From positions 1 to 13,944 of the forward strand of contig JAIRLP010000034.1 of NCBI GenBank assembly GCA_031259365.1: a stretch of DNA of 13,944 nucleotides, in the 5' to 3' direction. The notes under the pieces are model-generated. The model did not search any database. It was given only the letters and a program-made list of their open reading frames with translations, and was not told the origin of the DNA. The DNA is from Rickettsiales bacterium (GTDB lineage Bacteria; Pseudomonadota; Alphaproteobacteria; Rs-D84). Within the stretch, counting starts at the first letter, position 1, and each line of letters begins with the position of its first letter. Shown one piece after another: positions 6,783-13,854 of the stretch. Position numbers and translations under genes: made by a program.

Positions 6783-7355
6783 TTAAAATTGGAAAGACGC
6801 ACCAACTGTTCCTGCAAATCCGCCATTGGCAGATGTGGCTGCCTTTACATTGAACTGGCCGTTTTCTGCAATGCGATACGCTGCGCCAAAGGCAAAACCG
6901 CCAACACCGGCATTTGCGCCGCCGGCAACACCGAATGCCATTTTTTTGGACGGATCGATATGGGTGTCAACACCAGCGAGAGCCGTGTTGATTGCTTCGC
7001 TTTTCTTGCGGTTATCGGTTTCATCTTCAATCTTAGAATTTAAGGCATTCAGACCGGTTGTCAGACCATTAATGTCTTGAACCGCATAGTTGTCAAGAGC
7101 AACCAAATGGTTTATTGTGTCGCCAAGTTTTGTGATATCAAGCGTATTACCAACAAAAGCAGCCATAAGATCGGTGGCATTTGGATAAAGATTTCCCCAA
7201 TCATACCAAGCAGCATTCAAAGCGCCTAATGCCGCTGCCGAAGTTGGCTCTGTGTCAAAGACCTCTTGGACGCCAGGATTTGTAGCGGCATTCACCGTAC
7301 CGGTTGTTATTGCTGCAAATGCAGCGACCAACGATGTCAAGATTAATTTTTTCAT
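6783..7355 (-). CDS. Minimal YadA-like trimeric autotransporter / surface adhesin
   Basis: A 190-residue secreted protein. The signal peptide is about residues 1-23 (MKKLILTSLVAAFAAITTG, with likely cleavage at VNA-ATN). A short Ala-rich passenger (24-75) is followed by a heptad-like segment (about 76-130, with LGDTINHLVALDNYAVQDI and GLNALNSKIEDE). That region is compatible with the trimeric coiled-coil stalk. The last 55 residues (about 136-190) match the YadA membrane anchor: PSKKMAFGVAG, then GGFAFGAAYRI, GQFNVKAATS and GFAGTVGASFQF. These are four beta strands ending in the terminal aromatic residue recognised by BamA. By family knowledge three copies form one 12-strand barrel that exports the stalk. 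At 190 residues it is very short for an adhesin. AAAGGAG lies 6 nt before the ATG, and its own promoter is at 7428-7455. Confidence 0.8.
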   Translation of the reverse strand: MKKLILTSLVAAFAAITTGTVNAATNPGVQEVFDTEPTSAAALGALNAAWYDWGNLYPNATDLMAAFVGNTLDITKLGDTINHLVALDNYAVQDINGLTTGLNALNSKIEDETDNRKKSEAINTALAGVDTHIDPSKKMAFGVAGGANAGVGGFAFGAAYRIAENGQFNVKAATSANGGFAGTVGASFQF

Positions 7356-7370
7356 TGCTTTACTCCTTTA

Positions 7371-7412
7371 TTTTTGTTGCAACAAAAACACCACCAGGTA
7401 TTAATTGGTGGT
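7371..7412 (-). promoter_or_regulatory. Structured leader of adhesin mRNA with terminator-like hairpin
   Basis: On the minus strand, immediately after the predicted start point (about 7421), ACCACCA pairs with TGGTGGT (7412-7406 with 7396-7390, loop of 9). The sequence GTTTTTGTTG follows, so it looks like an intrinsic terminator in the 5' leader. The T run is part of an 18-bp perfect palindrome, TTTTTGTTGCAACAAAAA (7371-7388), just upstream of the AAAGGAG ribosome-binding site. An attenuation or RNA-stability role is inferred, not shown. Confidence 0.45.
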
Positions 7413-7427
7413 TGGAGGTTAGATACA

Positions 7428-7455
7428 ATCATATAGAATTGTGCGCAGTATTCAA
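7428..7455 (-). promoter_or_regulatory. Promoter of the adhesin gene
   Basis: On the minus strand TTGAAT (7455-7450) and TATGAT (7433-7428) are separated by 16 bp. The predicted start near 7421 gives a 65-nt leader containing the hairpin and palindrome described at 7371-7412. Confidence 0.6.
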
Positions 7456-7469
7456 TATATTCCTGCACC

Positions 7470-7496
7470 CTCCAACTATAAGTTGGAGATTTTTAT
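7470..7496 (+). terminator. Orphan terminator-like hairpin on the plus strand
   Basis: CTCCAACT and AGTTGGAG form a perfect 8-bp stem with a 3-nt loop (7470-7488), followed by ATTTTTATTG. It has the form of a rho-independent terminator for plus-strand transcription, but no plus-strand gene lies upstream; the gene there is the leftward adhesin. It could end a small RNA or block transcription into the adhesin/PBP gap. Confidence 0.5.
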
Positions 7497-7789
7497 TGTC
7501 ATCTCTGACACTATATGCGGGAGTATCTACACTCCAACCCAGATACTTCTACCCAGGTCAAAATGGAGTCTATTGAGTTTGTTTCCGATTCGCTACAAAA
7601 ATCGTAGTTCTATAACAAGATAAATAATCATATATAAAATTAAAGAGAAAAAGACGGCACTTAATAAAGCATGATGAATGTGGTCATGAACATAGCGAAA
7701 AAGCTGCAACTTGTCTAAAAAGGTATATTCTTGTCAGTTGAGCCATTAAATCAAAAGATAATATCTAACACCAAGCAGGGCATTTGTGA
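7497..7789. other. Non-coding stretch upstream of the PBP gene
   Basis: About 290 bp with no convincing gene. A long hairpin pairs 7519-7528 with 7541-7550 (GGGAGTATCT with AGATACTTCT, including G-T pairs), and its loop carries CTCCAACC (7532-7539). The rest (7560-7730) is AT-rich. It contains only a 15-codon ORF (7671-7718, no ribosome-binding site) and a possible TTG start at 7731 for an N-terminally longer PBP. I see no tRNA, known riboswitch or coding signal here. Confidence 0.4.
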
Positions 7790-7795
7790 TATAAT
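7787..7795 (+). promoter_or_regulatory. Extended -10 promoter before the PBP gene
   Basis: TG-A-TATAAT (7787-7795) is a perfect extended -10 element, 10 nt before the ATG at 7806. No clear -35 is seen, which is tolerated at extended -10 promoters. A transcript from here would have only about 4 nt before the ATG. Confidence 0.5.
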
Positions 7796-7805
7796 TCCGA
7801 TCGAG

Positions 7806-9572
7806 ATGAAAAAGAAACCAGAACATATTGAAGAAGTTAAAAAGCCATCATGGAAGGCAAGGTTGTTTGCTTTTGTATTTAACTGCATCATGGTTGTTGC
7901 AGCCGCTGCAGCGGTATATGTTTTGATTGTCTTTTTACAGATGCCGTCTCTGGATTCCATATTAAAAGAAACACGTTTGCCAGCTGTGACATTTTTGGAT
8001 AAGAATGGTGCCGAGATCCGCAGCAGTAACAGAATTATGGGGAATCCGGTATCTGTTAACAGTCTGCCGCCACATGTATGGCAGGCAGTCATAGCCATCG
8101 AAGATAAACGTTTCTTCAGTCATGGCTCGGTTGATATCCGCGGAATGAGCCGCGCAATGTTTTCCAATTTGATTCACGGTCGTATTGCAGCGGGTGGATC
8201 ATCTATTACGCAGCAGACTGCCAAGAATGTCTTTTTATCCAGGGACAGGAAGATGTCCAGAAAGATTCAGGAATTAATATTGTCTTATTGGTTGGAAAAT
8301 CGTTTCGACAAGAATCAGATATTGGATCTTTATATGAACCGCGTGTCGTTGGTTGGTGGCATGCGTGGCATTGACGCGGCATCGCGCGTTTTATTTCAAA
8401 CACGGGCCGACAAGATGTCCGTTGCCCAGTCTGCCCAAATCGCCGCAATGCTGAAAGCTCCGACCAATTACAGCCCACTAAGATATCCAGATAGAAACAT
8501 TGCGCGTGCAAAAGTTGTGTTAAAGGAAATGGTGCGTCAGGGGTATATTACATTGGAACAAGGGCGCATAGCTAATAAAGAATTGGCCGCCGCGAAGCCA
8601 GCAGCTGATACAAACATCTATCGTTACTGGACAGACTTTGTTCTGGACGAAGTAAAATCGCGGATTGGGGGATTCGATTCTGATTTACTTGTGTACACCA
8701 CAATTGACACAGGATTGCAGGAACGCGTTGCCGCCAAAATAAGCCAAAAAGTGGGCAATTATCAGGGTGCCGCCATCGCTTTGTCGCGTGATGGGGCAAT
8801 CCGCAGCATGGTTGGTGGATCTGATTACCAGTCCAGTCAATTCAATCGTACAACCGCAATGCGTCAGCCAGGAAGTGCATTCAAACCTGTCGTTTATTTG
8901 GTTGCATTGGAAAAAGGAATGACACCCGGTACATATGTGAATGATTCACCGTTTGCCATCGGGGATTATAACCCAAAGAACTATAATGAAAGATATTATG
9001 GGGATATATCTTTGGCGACGGCTTTTGCCAAAAGTGTGAATTCTGTTCCATTAAAGTTAACAGAAACATTTGGTATAGATCAGGTCTTATCCATGGCGGG
9101 GCGTATGGGTGTTGGATCTAAGTTGCGTCGCGAATATTCGACTGTCTTGGGGGCCAGTGAAATGACCTTGTTGGATTTGACCACTATTTACAGCGTTATT
9201 TGGAATGATGGGGAATCTGTACGCCCGTATTCAATAACACGCATCGTATCGCCAAATGGCAAAATTTTGTATGAACGCAATCCGTCAGACAGCTTAAAAT
9301 TGTTGTCATCAGATACTGTTGGATATATGAATGAATTATTGGCGGATGTTATTAAGCCAGCAGGTACGGGCCATCGTGCAGCGGCGCCAGGTGTTCTGGG
9401 GGGCAAGACGGGTACCAGTAATGAAAACCGAGATGCTTGGTTTGTGGGGGCGACAAATTATTTGACCATTGGTATTTGGGTGGGAAATGATGACTTTACC
9501 CCGATGAGCAACAAGATCACCGGTGGTACGATCCCAGCTGAAATCTTTAAAGAAGTTGTGACAGAGCGTTAA
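7806..9572 (+). CDS. Class A (bifunctional) penicillin-binding protein, PBP1A family
   Basis: A 588-residue bifunctional peptidoglycan synthase anchored in the inner membrane. A basic N-terminus precedes one transmembrane helix (about 20-45). The glycosyltransferase-51 domain has IEDKRFFSH (catalytic Glu99), GGSSITQQ (130-137), KIQELILSYWLE and ILDLYMNRV (172-180). The transpeptidase domain has the serine motif S357-A-F-K360, the SVN motif at 410-412 and KTGT at 534-537. It is shorter than Escherichia coli PBP1A and lacks room for a large inserted domain, but all catalytic motifs are intact. The frame is open upstream to a TTG at 7731 (preceded by AAGG), which would add 25 residues. I prefer ATG 7806 because the extra segment has no family features and a promoter -10 lies inside it. 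The stop overlaps the stop of the convergent lipoprotein gene. Confidence 0.92.
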   Translation: MKKKPEHIEEVKKPSWKARLFAFVFNCIMVVAAAAAVYVLIVFLQMPSLDSILKETRLPAVTFLDKNGAEIRSSNRIMGNPVSVNSLPPHVWQAVIAIEDKRFFSHGSVDIRGMSRAMFSNLIHGRIAAGGSSITQQTAKNVFLSRDRKMSRKIQELILSYWLENRFDKNQILDLYMNRVSLVGGMRGIDAASRVLFQTRADKMSVAQSAQIAAMLKAPTNYSPLRYPDRNIARAKVVLKEMVRQGYITLEQGRIANKELAAAKPAADTNIYRYWTDFVLDEVKSRIGGFDSDLLVYTTIDTGLQERVAAKISQKVGNYQGAAIALSRDGAIRSMVGGSDYQSSQFNRTTAMRQPGSAFKPVVYLVALEKGMTPGTYVNDSPFAIGDYNPKNYNERYYGDISLATAFAKSVNSVPLKLTETFGIDQVLSMAGRMGVGSKLRREYSTVLGASEMTLLDLTTIYSVIWNDGESVRPYSITRIVSPNGKILYERNPSDSLKLLSSDTVGYMNELLADVIKPAGTGHRAAAPGVLGGKTGTSNENRDAWFVGATNYLTIGIWVGNDDFTPMSNKITGGTIPAEIFKEVVTER

Positions 9573-10198
9573 GGTTTAAATGATTTTGGTATTTTACCAC
9601 ATTGTTTTTCGGCAACTTTTGCAAAGCTGCTTTTAAATCTCGTAAAAGCTGTATCTTGATCTTCCTGCGTTAATGCAATGTTTATAACTTCGCCATAAAT
9701 ATAATCAGTGACACACTTGCACATCTTTTCATTGTTGGATCGGTTGTTTTTAAATTCTTTTACGCTGTCATCAAGGCATTCTTCATAAGTATCACTGTAA
9801 CTTTCTGAAATTCTGTCGTAAATTTCCTCATCTGACACTGCGCTATATTCCCAATCGAAACGTAGGATTGGAACAGTCTTTATGCCAGCGCCTTTGCTTT
9901 CATATTTGTAAGTACCATCATATACGAAACATTTACCCTTTGGTGCCTTTATCCTTTGATCATCCCACATATCTTGATTGCGTTGTTTTGCGATTACGAC
10001 TGTCATACCATAGCAATAATCTGAATAAGAACTATCGCACACAGATGCAAGGCCACTATCACTCAATGTCTGAAAGACTTTTATTTCTTTGATATTGGCA
10101 CATTTCTCATTTCGTTCTCTGCCAATGGAGGATAATGATGTCTGACCGTCCACACAAGCAGCTAATAATGCTGATAAAATTATAATTGTCTTTTTCAC
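9569..10198 (-). CDS. Cysteine-rich lipoprotein of unknown function
   Basis: A 209-residue protein that I do not recognise. The N-terminus MKKTIIILSALLAAC is a lipoprotein signal with lipobox L-A-A-C (Cys15), so it is probably anchored in the envelope. The mature part contains at least eight further cysteines (in CANIKE, SVCDSSYSDYCYG, KGKCFVYDG, EECLDD, KMCKCVTDY, KQCGKI). Together with periplasmic location this suggests disulfide bonds. The last third is helical and charged. The start codon is GTG at 10198, only 6 nt after a minus-strand TATAAT, with no Shine-Dalgarno. It is divergent from the OMP gene, and its stop codon shares the TTAA at 9569-9572 with the PBP stop, with no terminator between the two convergent genes. 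A lineage-specific envelope protein is the most that can be said. Confidence 0.75.
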   Translation of the reverse strand: MKKTIIILSALLAACVDGQTSLSSIGRERNEKCANIKEIKVFQTLSDSGLASVCDSSYSDYCYGMTVVIAKQRNQDMWDDQRIKAPKGKCFVYDGTYKYESKGAGIKTVPILRFDWEYSAVSDEEIYDRISESYSDTYEECLDDSVKEFKNNRSNNEKMCKCVTDYIYGEVINIALTQEDQDTAFTRFKSSFAKVAEKQCGKIPKSFKP

Positions 10199-10204
10199 AC
10201 TGTG

Positions 10205-10233
10205 ATTATAAAAGATTCATATATAAATTTCCA
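10205..10233 (-). promoter_or_regulatory. Promoter of the Cys-rich lipoprotein gene
   Basis: On the minus strand TGGAAA (10233-10228), a 17-bp spacer and TATAAT (10210-10205). The -10 ends 6 nt before the GTG start at 10198, so the mRNA would begin at or next to the start codon. Confidence 0.6.
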
Positions 10234-10303
10234 GTGTGATTTTTATCCTTATGTTTGATTAGTGAAATTGGATTATAAATCATTTTTTTTCGTATCTATT
10301 TTG

Positions 10304-10312
10304 TGGTATAAT
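10304..10312 (+). promoter_or_regulatory. Extended -10 promoter of the OMP gene
   Basis: TG-G-TATAAT (10304-10312) ends 7 nt before the ATG at 10320, and no Shine-Dalgarno is present. A T-rich tract sits at the -35 position (10283-10290). The predicted start point is at the A of the ATG or one base before it. Confidence 0.65.
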
Positions 10313-10319
10313 ACATCAA

Positions 10320-11288
10320 ATGAAAATCAAAATTTTAAGTATTTTTACAGTACTTTCATGCATTTGCGGGGCGTCTGCACATGCCGGTTGGCAATACCCT
10401 GGTAATTATCTGGGCGATGGTTGGTACCAAGACGATGGCAGTCGCTTTGTCATATCTGTTCGCGGTGGTGCGGCTTTGCAACGTGGGTCAATTAATAATG
10501 AAATTGGCACGGCAAGTATCGAATACTTTGTTGATGTTAATACAGGACATTTATTGCCAGCAGGTTTCTGTGATGGCGGTGGTGATTGTACCGGATATGA
10601 TTATGCAGGTTATGCGGATCTTGCAGATTTATCAGCAGACAAAGATTATTCCAATTTTTCATTCGCAGGTGGGGCAAGTATTGGTTGGACCATTCCAGAT
10701 TCACCACAGTGGCGTGTTGAATTGGGCTGGGATCATATTGCAGAAAACAAATATAACGCAACACCGTTATTCCAAGGCGAAGTTGAATTACAGGGTGGTG
10801 ATGTAACTGGGATGGTAATTGATCTGCCAAGTGGTGGTGCGCAATCCAAACTGACATCCGATATCTTTAGTGTCATGGCATTCTATGATTTCTTTGATGG
10901 CATCAGGAAGCCTGTCAAAAGCTTCGTTCCGTATGTTGGTTTTGGTTTGGGCTATGCGGATTCCAAGACGGTTTTAAATTTGTCTGATTTGTATGGTAAT
11001 TTGATGTGGGATGCCGATTTGCAAAAGTACGGTGAAATCGACGATAACGGTATTTTCCAGTTTTATACATCCGAAACAAACGAAGCGAATATTGCAGGGT
11101 TATTGGCGGTTGGATTTTCCTATGGGCTGACAAAAACAACATTCTTGGATTTTGGTGTACGTGCCACATATATTCCAAAAGTGACTTGGTCGTTGTCTAA
11201 TGAAGATGGAACCAGACATCGTGATTGGTTCAGTGTCAAAAACTTGATCTATGCCAATGTTATGGTTGGTGTCAGATTTGAATTCTAA
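10320..11288 (+). CDS. Outer membrane beta-barrel protein (OmpA/Opa-like porin fold)
   Basis: A 322-residue protein with a Sec signal peptide (MKIKILSIFTVLSCICGASA, then HA-GW; cleavage near residue 22). The mature chain alternates polar and hydrophobic residues as in transmembrane beta strands: FVISVRGGAAL, FSFAGGASIGWTI, WRVELGWDHI, FVPYVGFGLGYAD, ANIAGLLAVGFSYGL, TTFLDFGVRATYI. It ends with YANVMVGVRFEF, whose final Phe is the BamA recognition signal. The strands suggest an 8-strand barrel with sizeable acidic surface loops, as in opacity-type or rickettsial surface antigens, which is a family-level inference. No other domain is seen. It is divergent from the Cys-rich lipoprotein. The next terminator is about 200 bp downstream (11490). 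Confidence 0.82.
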   Translation: MKIKILSIFTVLSCICGASAHAGWQYPGNYLGDGWYQDDGSRFVISVRGGAALQRGSINNEIGTASIEYFVDVNTGHLLPAGFCDGGGDCTGYDYAGYADLADLSADKDYSNFSFAGGASIGWTIPDSPQWRVELGWDHIAENKYNATPLFQGEVELQGGDVTGMVIDLPSGGAQSKLTSDIFSVMAFYDFFDGIRKPVKSFVPYVGFGLGYADSKTVLNLSDLYGNLMWDADLQKYGEIDDNGIFQFYTSETNEANIAGLLAVGFSYGLTKTTFLDFGVRATYIPKVTWSLSNEDGTRHRDWFSVKNLIYANVMVGVRFEF

Positions 11289-11489
11289 ACAAATTGAATC
11301 TTATGGATAACTGCTTGCATTAACCGCCGGGTCATGTACGTCTTTGTATATTCCCCTTTGGTGAATACATCGCATTTTCCACATAAAATTGAATTTCTTG
11401 TGTTGCAGAATTGGGTCATACATGGCTCATGTAGGTTCACTATACTTCGCCATCATCGCCCATCGTCATCTGTGCGATTTATATCAATT
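11289..11489. other. Non-coding 200-bp stretch after the OMP gene
   Basis: I see no gene, RNA or clear promoter here. The one long plus-strand reading frame that crosses it (from 11334) has no coding character and ends in the inverted-repeat element. The stretch may be the 3' untranslated region of the OMP mRNA, which would end at the terminator at 11490-11516. Confidence 0.3.
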
Positions 11490-11516
11490 TTAAAACCGCC
11501 AATTGGCGGTTTTTTA
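11490..11516 (+). terminator. Symmetric rho-independent terminator downstream of the OMP gene
   Basis: AAAACCGCC (11492-11500) pairs with GGCGGTTTT (11505-11513) around AATT, followed by a run of six T residues. It is a strong GC core with A and T flanks, so it can work on both strands. Confidence 0.85.
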
Positions 11517-11527
11517 GTTTCGCTCAG

Positions 11528-11692
11528 GTGCCAGGAATGTACCTTATTTAGACCGTCGCCCCGGCGCAGGCCGGGGTCCGGAACCAAGTTCTTGTCAATT
11601 TAACAGTACCGGGCGCCGGTTCTTGTTTTGACAGTTATTAAATGTCAAAACTATTCAATGCCGGTGTGACGAGAAAGATACATTCCTGGCAC
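11528..11692. repeat. 165-bp inverted-repeat element (MITE/REP-like) with internal hairpins
   Basis: The ends are inverted copies. GTGCCAGGAATGTACCTT (11528-11545) matches the reverse complement of 11675-11692 with a single mismatch, and weaker similarity continues inward (CCGTCGCCCCGGC against CGTCACACCGGC). Nested inside are three hairpins. They are CCCCGGC/GCCGGGG with a GCAG loop (11559-11576), ACCGG-GCG-CCGGT (11608-11620), and TTTTGACA/TGTCAAAA with a 9-nt loop (11626-11650). No coding frame of significance is inside. Non-autonomous transposable elements and palindromic repeats of alphaproteobacteria look like this. Copy number cannot be judged from one window. It ends 10 bp beyond the stop of the leftward gene at 11702. 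Confidence 0.7.
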
Positions 11693-11701
11693 TTAGGTAA
11701 T

Positions 11702-12226
11702 TTATTTATACAATTCATTATAACAATCACTTAGTAATTTTATTTTTTCTATGTGAAGCGTGCTGTATTTGTGGTTAACAGAATCGAATACATTCTTTTG
11801 CTTAGTTGCATTAATTTTTTCTTCGTTCTTAACATATCGATTAATGTCATGCATAATCAATTTATCTTTTTTAACAGCGGTATTGGTTGTGTCTATATTC
11901 ATATACTGACCCCAACGATGATCCATTGGTTCGTCTATTTTTGTTAACATTTTAACTGTACCTTCTTGTCCATTTGGGGCAGAGAAAGCATAATAATTAT
12001 CTTTGTGTCTTCTTTTTTCGTATATTTTTATATTGCCAAATAAAATATTGCGCAGACGATACATAGAATCTATTCTGGCCAGGTTTTCAGGTTTTGATAC
12101 TTCTGCATTTAATGAATCAACAATATGATTCCATTCTGTGCTGATACTTTCAACATCAACCTGTTTTTTTAATTCTTCATATTTTTCTTCTTTTGATTTG
12201 CACGCGCCCATCATGATGGCGAGCAT
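11702..12226 (-). CDS. Lipoprotein of unknown function, signal peptide apparently frameshifted
   Basis: An open frame of 174 codons from ATG 12226: a very short hydrophobic start (MLAIMMGAC, lipobox M-G-A-C), then KSKEEKYEELKK and a charged, mostly helical body rich in Lys, Asp and Asn. I do not recognise a family. The start looks wrong. A good AAGGA ribosome-binding site precedes an ATG at 12252 that reads MKNISLIF and then hits TAA. One extra T in the TTTT run (plus-strand A's at 12228-12231) would join MKNISLIF to LMLAIMMGAC and restore a normal lipoprotein signal. So the intact gene was probably 11702-12252. This could be a one-base deletion (pseudogene), a phase-variable tract, or a sequencing error. 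It follows comM on the same strand after a 66-bp gap. Confidence 0.65.
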   Translation of the reverse strand: MLAIMMGACKSKEEKYEELKKQVDVESISTEWNHIVDSLNAEVSKPENLARIDSMYRLRNILFGNIKIYEKRRHKDNYYAFSAPNGQEGTVKMLTKIDEPMDHRWGQYMNIDTTNTAVKKDKLIMHDINRYVKNEEKINATKQKNVFDSVNHKYSTLHIEKIKLLSDCYNELYK

Positions 12227-12318
12227 TAAAATATAAGGCTAATATTTTTCATAGTGCTGTCCTTGGTTCCAATTATTAGCTGTTGTTAATGCAGCATAAA
12301 TTAATGGACAGTCAATAT

Positions 12319-13836
12319 TTATGCGCCGTATTTTCCGCGATTAATCGGGCGATAAGACAAAGCCTCGGCCAGGTCGGCCATTTCAATAATGTCACTGTTG
12401 CGCAGATCCGCAATTGTGCGTGATAGACGCTTTATACGATTATATCCACGGGCAGACATGCCCATCTTTTCTGCAGAGGTATTTAAAAACTTGGTTAATT
12501 CATCATCCAGTTTGATAATTTCTTCCAGTTCCTTGCCATCCAAATGGGCGTTAACTTTGCCCTGACGTTTGATTTGTTTGTCCCTGGCTGCAATAACACG
12601 TACACGAATGTCGCTGCTGCTTTCACGTGGCAGATTATCGTCGTTATTCATTTCCCAAGGATTCACTGGATCAACATCGACATGTAAATCAATACGATCC
12701 AGCAATGGGCCTGATATTTTGTTTTGATAAGCCTCGGCGCATCTGGGCGCGCGGGTGCAAGACAATGCAGAATTACCCAAATGTCCACAAGGACATGGAT
12801 TCATTGCGGCAATTAATTGAAAACGGGCAGGGTAAGTCGCATTATGGCGCGCGCGTGAAATCAATATCTGACCAGATTCCATTGGCTGGCGCAAAATTTC
12901 CAGGGTTCCACGATTAAATTCAGGCAATTCATCCAAAAACAGAACACCGTTGTGTGCCAAAGATATTTCACCTGGCTTTGCGTTTGAACCGCCGCCGGCC
13001 AAGGCTGGTGCACTGGCGGTGTGATGGATGCTGCGAAATGGTCTGACCGATACCAGACTTTCTGAATTCAATTGACCAGCAATGGAATAGATAATAGAAG
13101 ATTCCAGAATTTCGTCCGCAGTCATATCAGGCATAATAGATGGCAAACGTGAAGCCAACATAGTTTTTCCAGAACCCGGTGGCCCCACCATCAACATTGC
13201 ATGCCCGCCAGCCGCTGCAATTTCTAATGCACGCTTGGCAGCTTGTTGGCCTTTGACCTCGGCCATGTCGCCAACATTGGTTTTATTTTGTGCCGGCGTA
13301 ATCATGGCAGGCACTGGCAGAACTTGTGTTCCTTTGAAATGATTGATCAAATCCAGCACATGGTTCGCCGCCAAAATATTCATGTGGTCGGCCCAGCGTG
13401 CTTCGGATCCCTGGGCGCCGGGACAGACAATCCCCAGATTGTTATGATTTGCCCAAACACTGGCGGGCAAAATTCCGTTGGTTTTGGCTATGGCACCATT
13501 CAAACCAATTTCACCCAGTATGATGTATTTGGATAATTTGTCTTCTGGCAATATTCCGATGGCACATAAGATGCCGCACAGAATAGGCAGGTCAAAATGG
13601 GATCCTGATTTTTCAACATCAGCGGGGGATAAATTAACGGTCAGTCTTTTGGGCGGTAAAGATAAGTTAAGCGCTGATAAAACATTGCGAATTCGTTCAG
13701 CAGATTCTTTGACGGCCCGATCGGCTAATCCGATGATATTAAATTCTGGCTTGGACAGTCCGGCGGACAATTGAATCTGCACATCTATTTTCGATGCGGT
13801 CATGCCATTAAATATAATTGAATTTAAAGATATCAT
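12319..13836 (-). CDS. comM: YifB/ComM family Mg-chelatase-like AAA+ ATPase
   Basis: A 505-residue protein of normal family length. The N-terminal Lon-protease-like (ribosomal S5-fold) domain covers about 1-165 (FNIIGLADRAVKESAERIR at 32-50, VNLSPADVEKSG at 67-78). A linker precedes the AAA+ ATPase core, with Walker A GPPGSGKT (218-225), Walker B VLFLDE (298-303) and the GGG-NAKPGEISLAHNG loop. A cysteine cluster follows (CPCG at 348-351, Cys360, Cys366), as usual in this family. The C-terminal Mg-chelatase domain ends with RGYNRIKRLSRTIADL (463-478) and EALSYR. In competent bacteria ComM is a hexameric helicase that promotes branch migration during natural transformation. Elsewhere it is conserved with a less clear role. 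GGGAA lies 7 nt before the ATG, and the promoter is in the symmetric divergent region at 13855-13893. Confidence 0.94.
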   Translation of the reverse strand: MISLNSIIFNGMTASKIDVQIQLSAGLSKPEFNIIGLADRAVKESAERIRNVLSALNLSLPPKRLTVNLSPADVEKSGSHFDLPILCGILCAIGILPEDKLSKYIILGEIGLNGAIAKTNGILPASVWANHNNLGIVCPGAQGSEARWADHMNILAANHVLDLINHFKGTQVLPVPAMITPAQNKTNVGDMAEVKGQQAAKRALEIAAAGGHAMLMVGPPGSGKTMLASRLPSIMPDMTADEILESSIIYSIAGQLNSESLVSVRPFRSIHHTASAPALAGGGSNAKPGEISLAHNGVLFLDELPEFNRGTLEILRQPMESGQILISRARHNATYPARFQLIAAMNPCPCGHLGNSALSCTRAPRCAEAYQNKISGPLLDRIDLHVDVDPVNPWEMNNDDNLPRESSSDIRVRVIAARDKQIKRQGKVNAHLDGKELEEIIKLDDELTKFLNTSAEKMGMSARGYNRIKRLSRTIADLRNSDIIEMADLAEALSYRPINRGKYGA

Positions 13837-13854
13837 TTTATTCCCACAAAGGTC

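Noticed and set aside
6681..7043. Plus-strand 120-residue ORF with a TATAAT 8 nt before its ATG
   Set aside because: It mimics the leaderless layout but runs through two terminator hairpins and is antisense to the well-supported adhesin gene. Its composition is that of a shadow frame.
7440..7720. CRISPR array or known riboswitch in the adhesin-PBP gap
   Set aside because: The repeated 7-mers are too short and irregularly spaced for CRISPR, and no known riboswitch core is recognisable.
7731..7805. Upstream TTG start for the PBP
   Set aside because: It is possible, with AAGG 9-10 nt upstream, but the extra 25 residues have no family features and an extended -10 promoter lies inside. Kept as an alternative only.
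11334..11603. Plus-strand 89-residue ORF
   Set aside because: It crosses the OMP downstream terminator and ends in the GC-rich hairpin of the inverted-repeat element. The SPRRRPGSGTKF tail is translated repeat, not protein.
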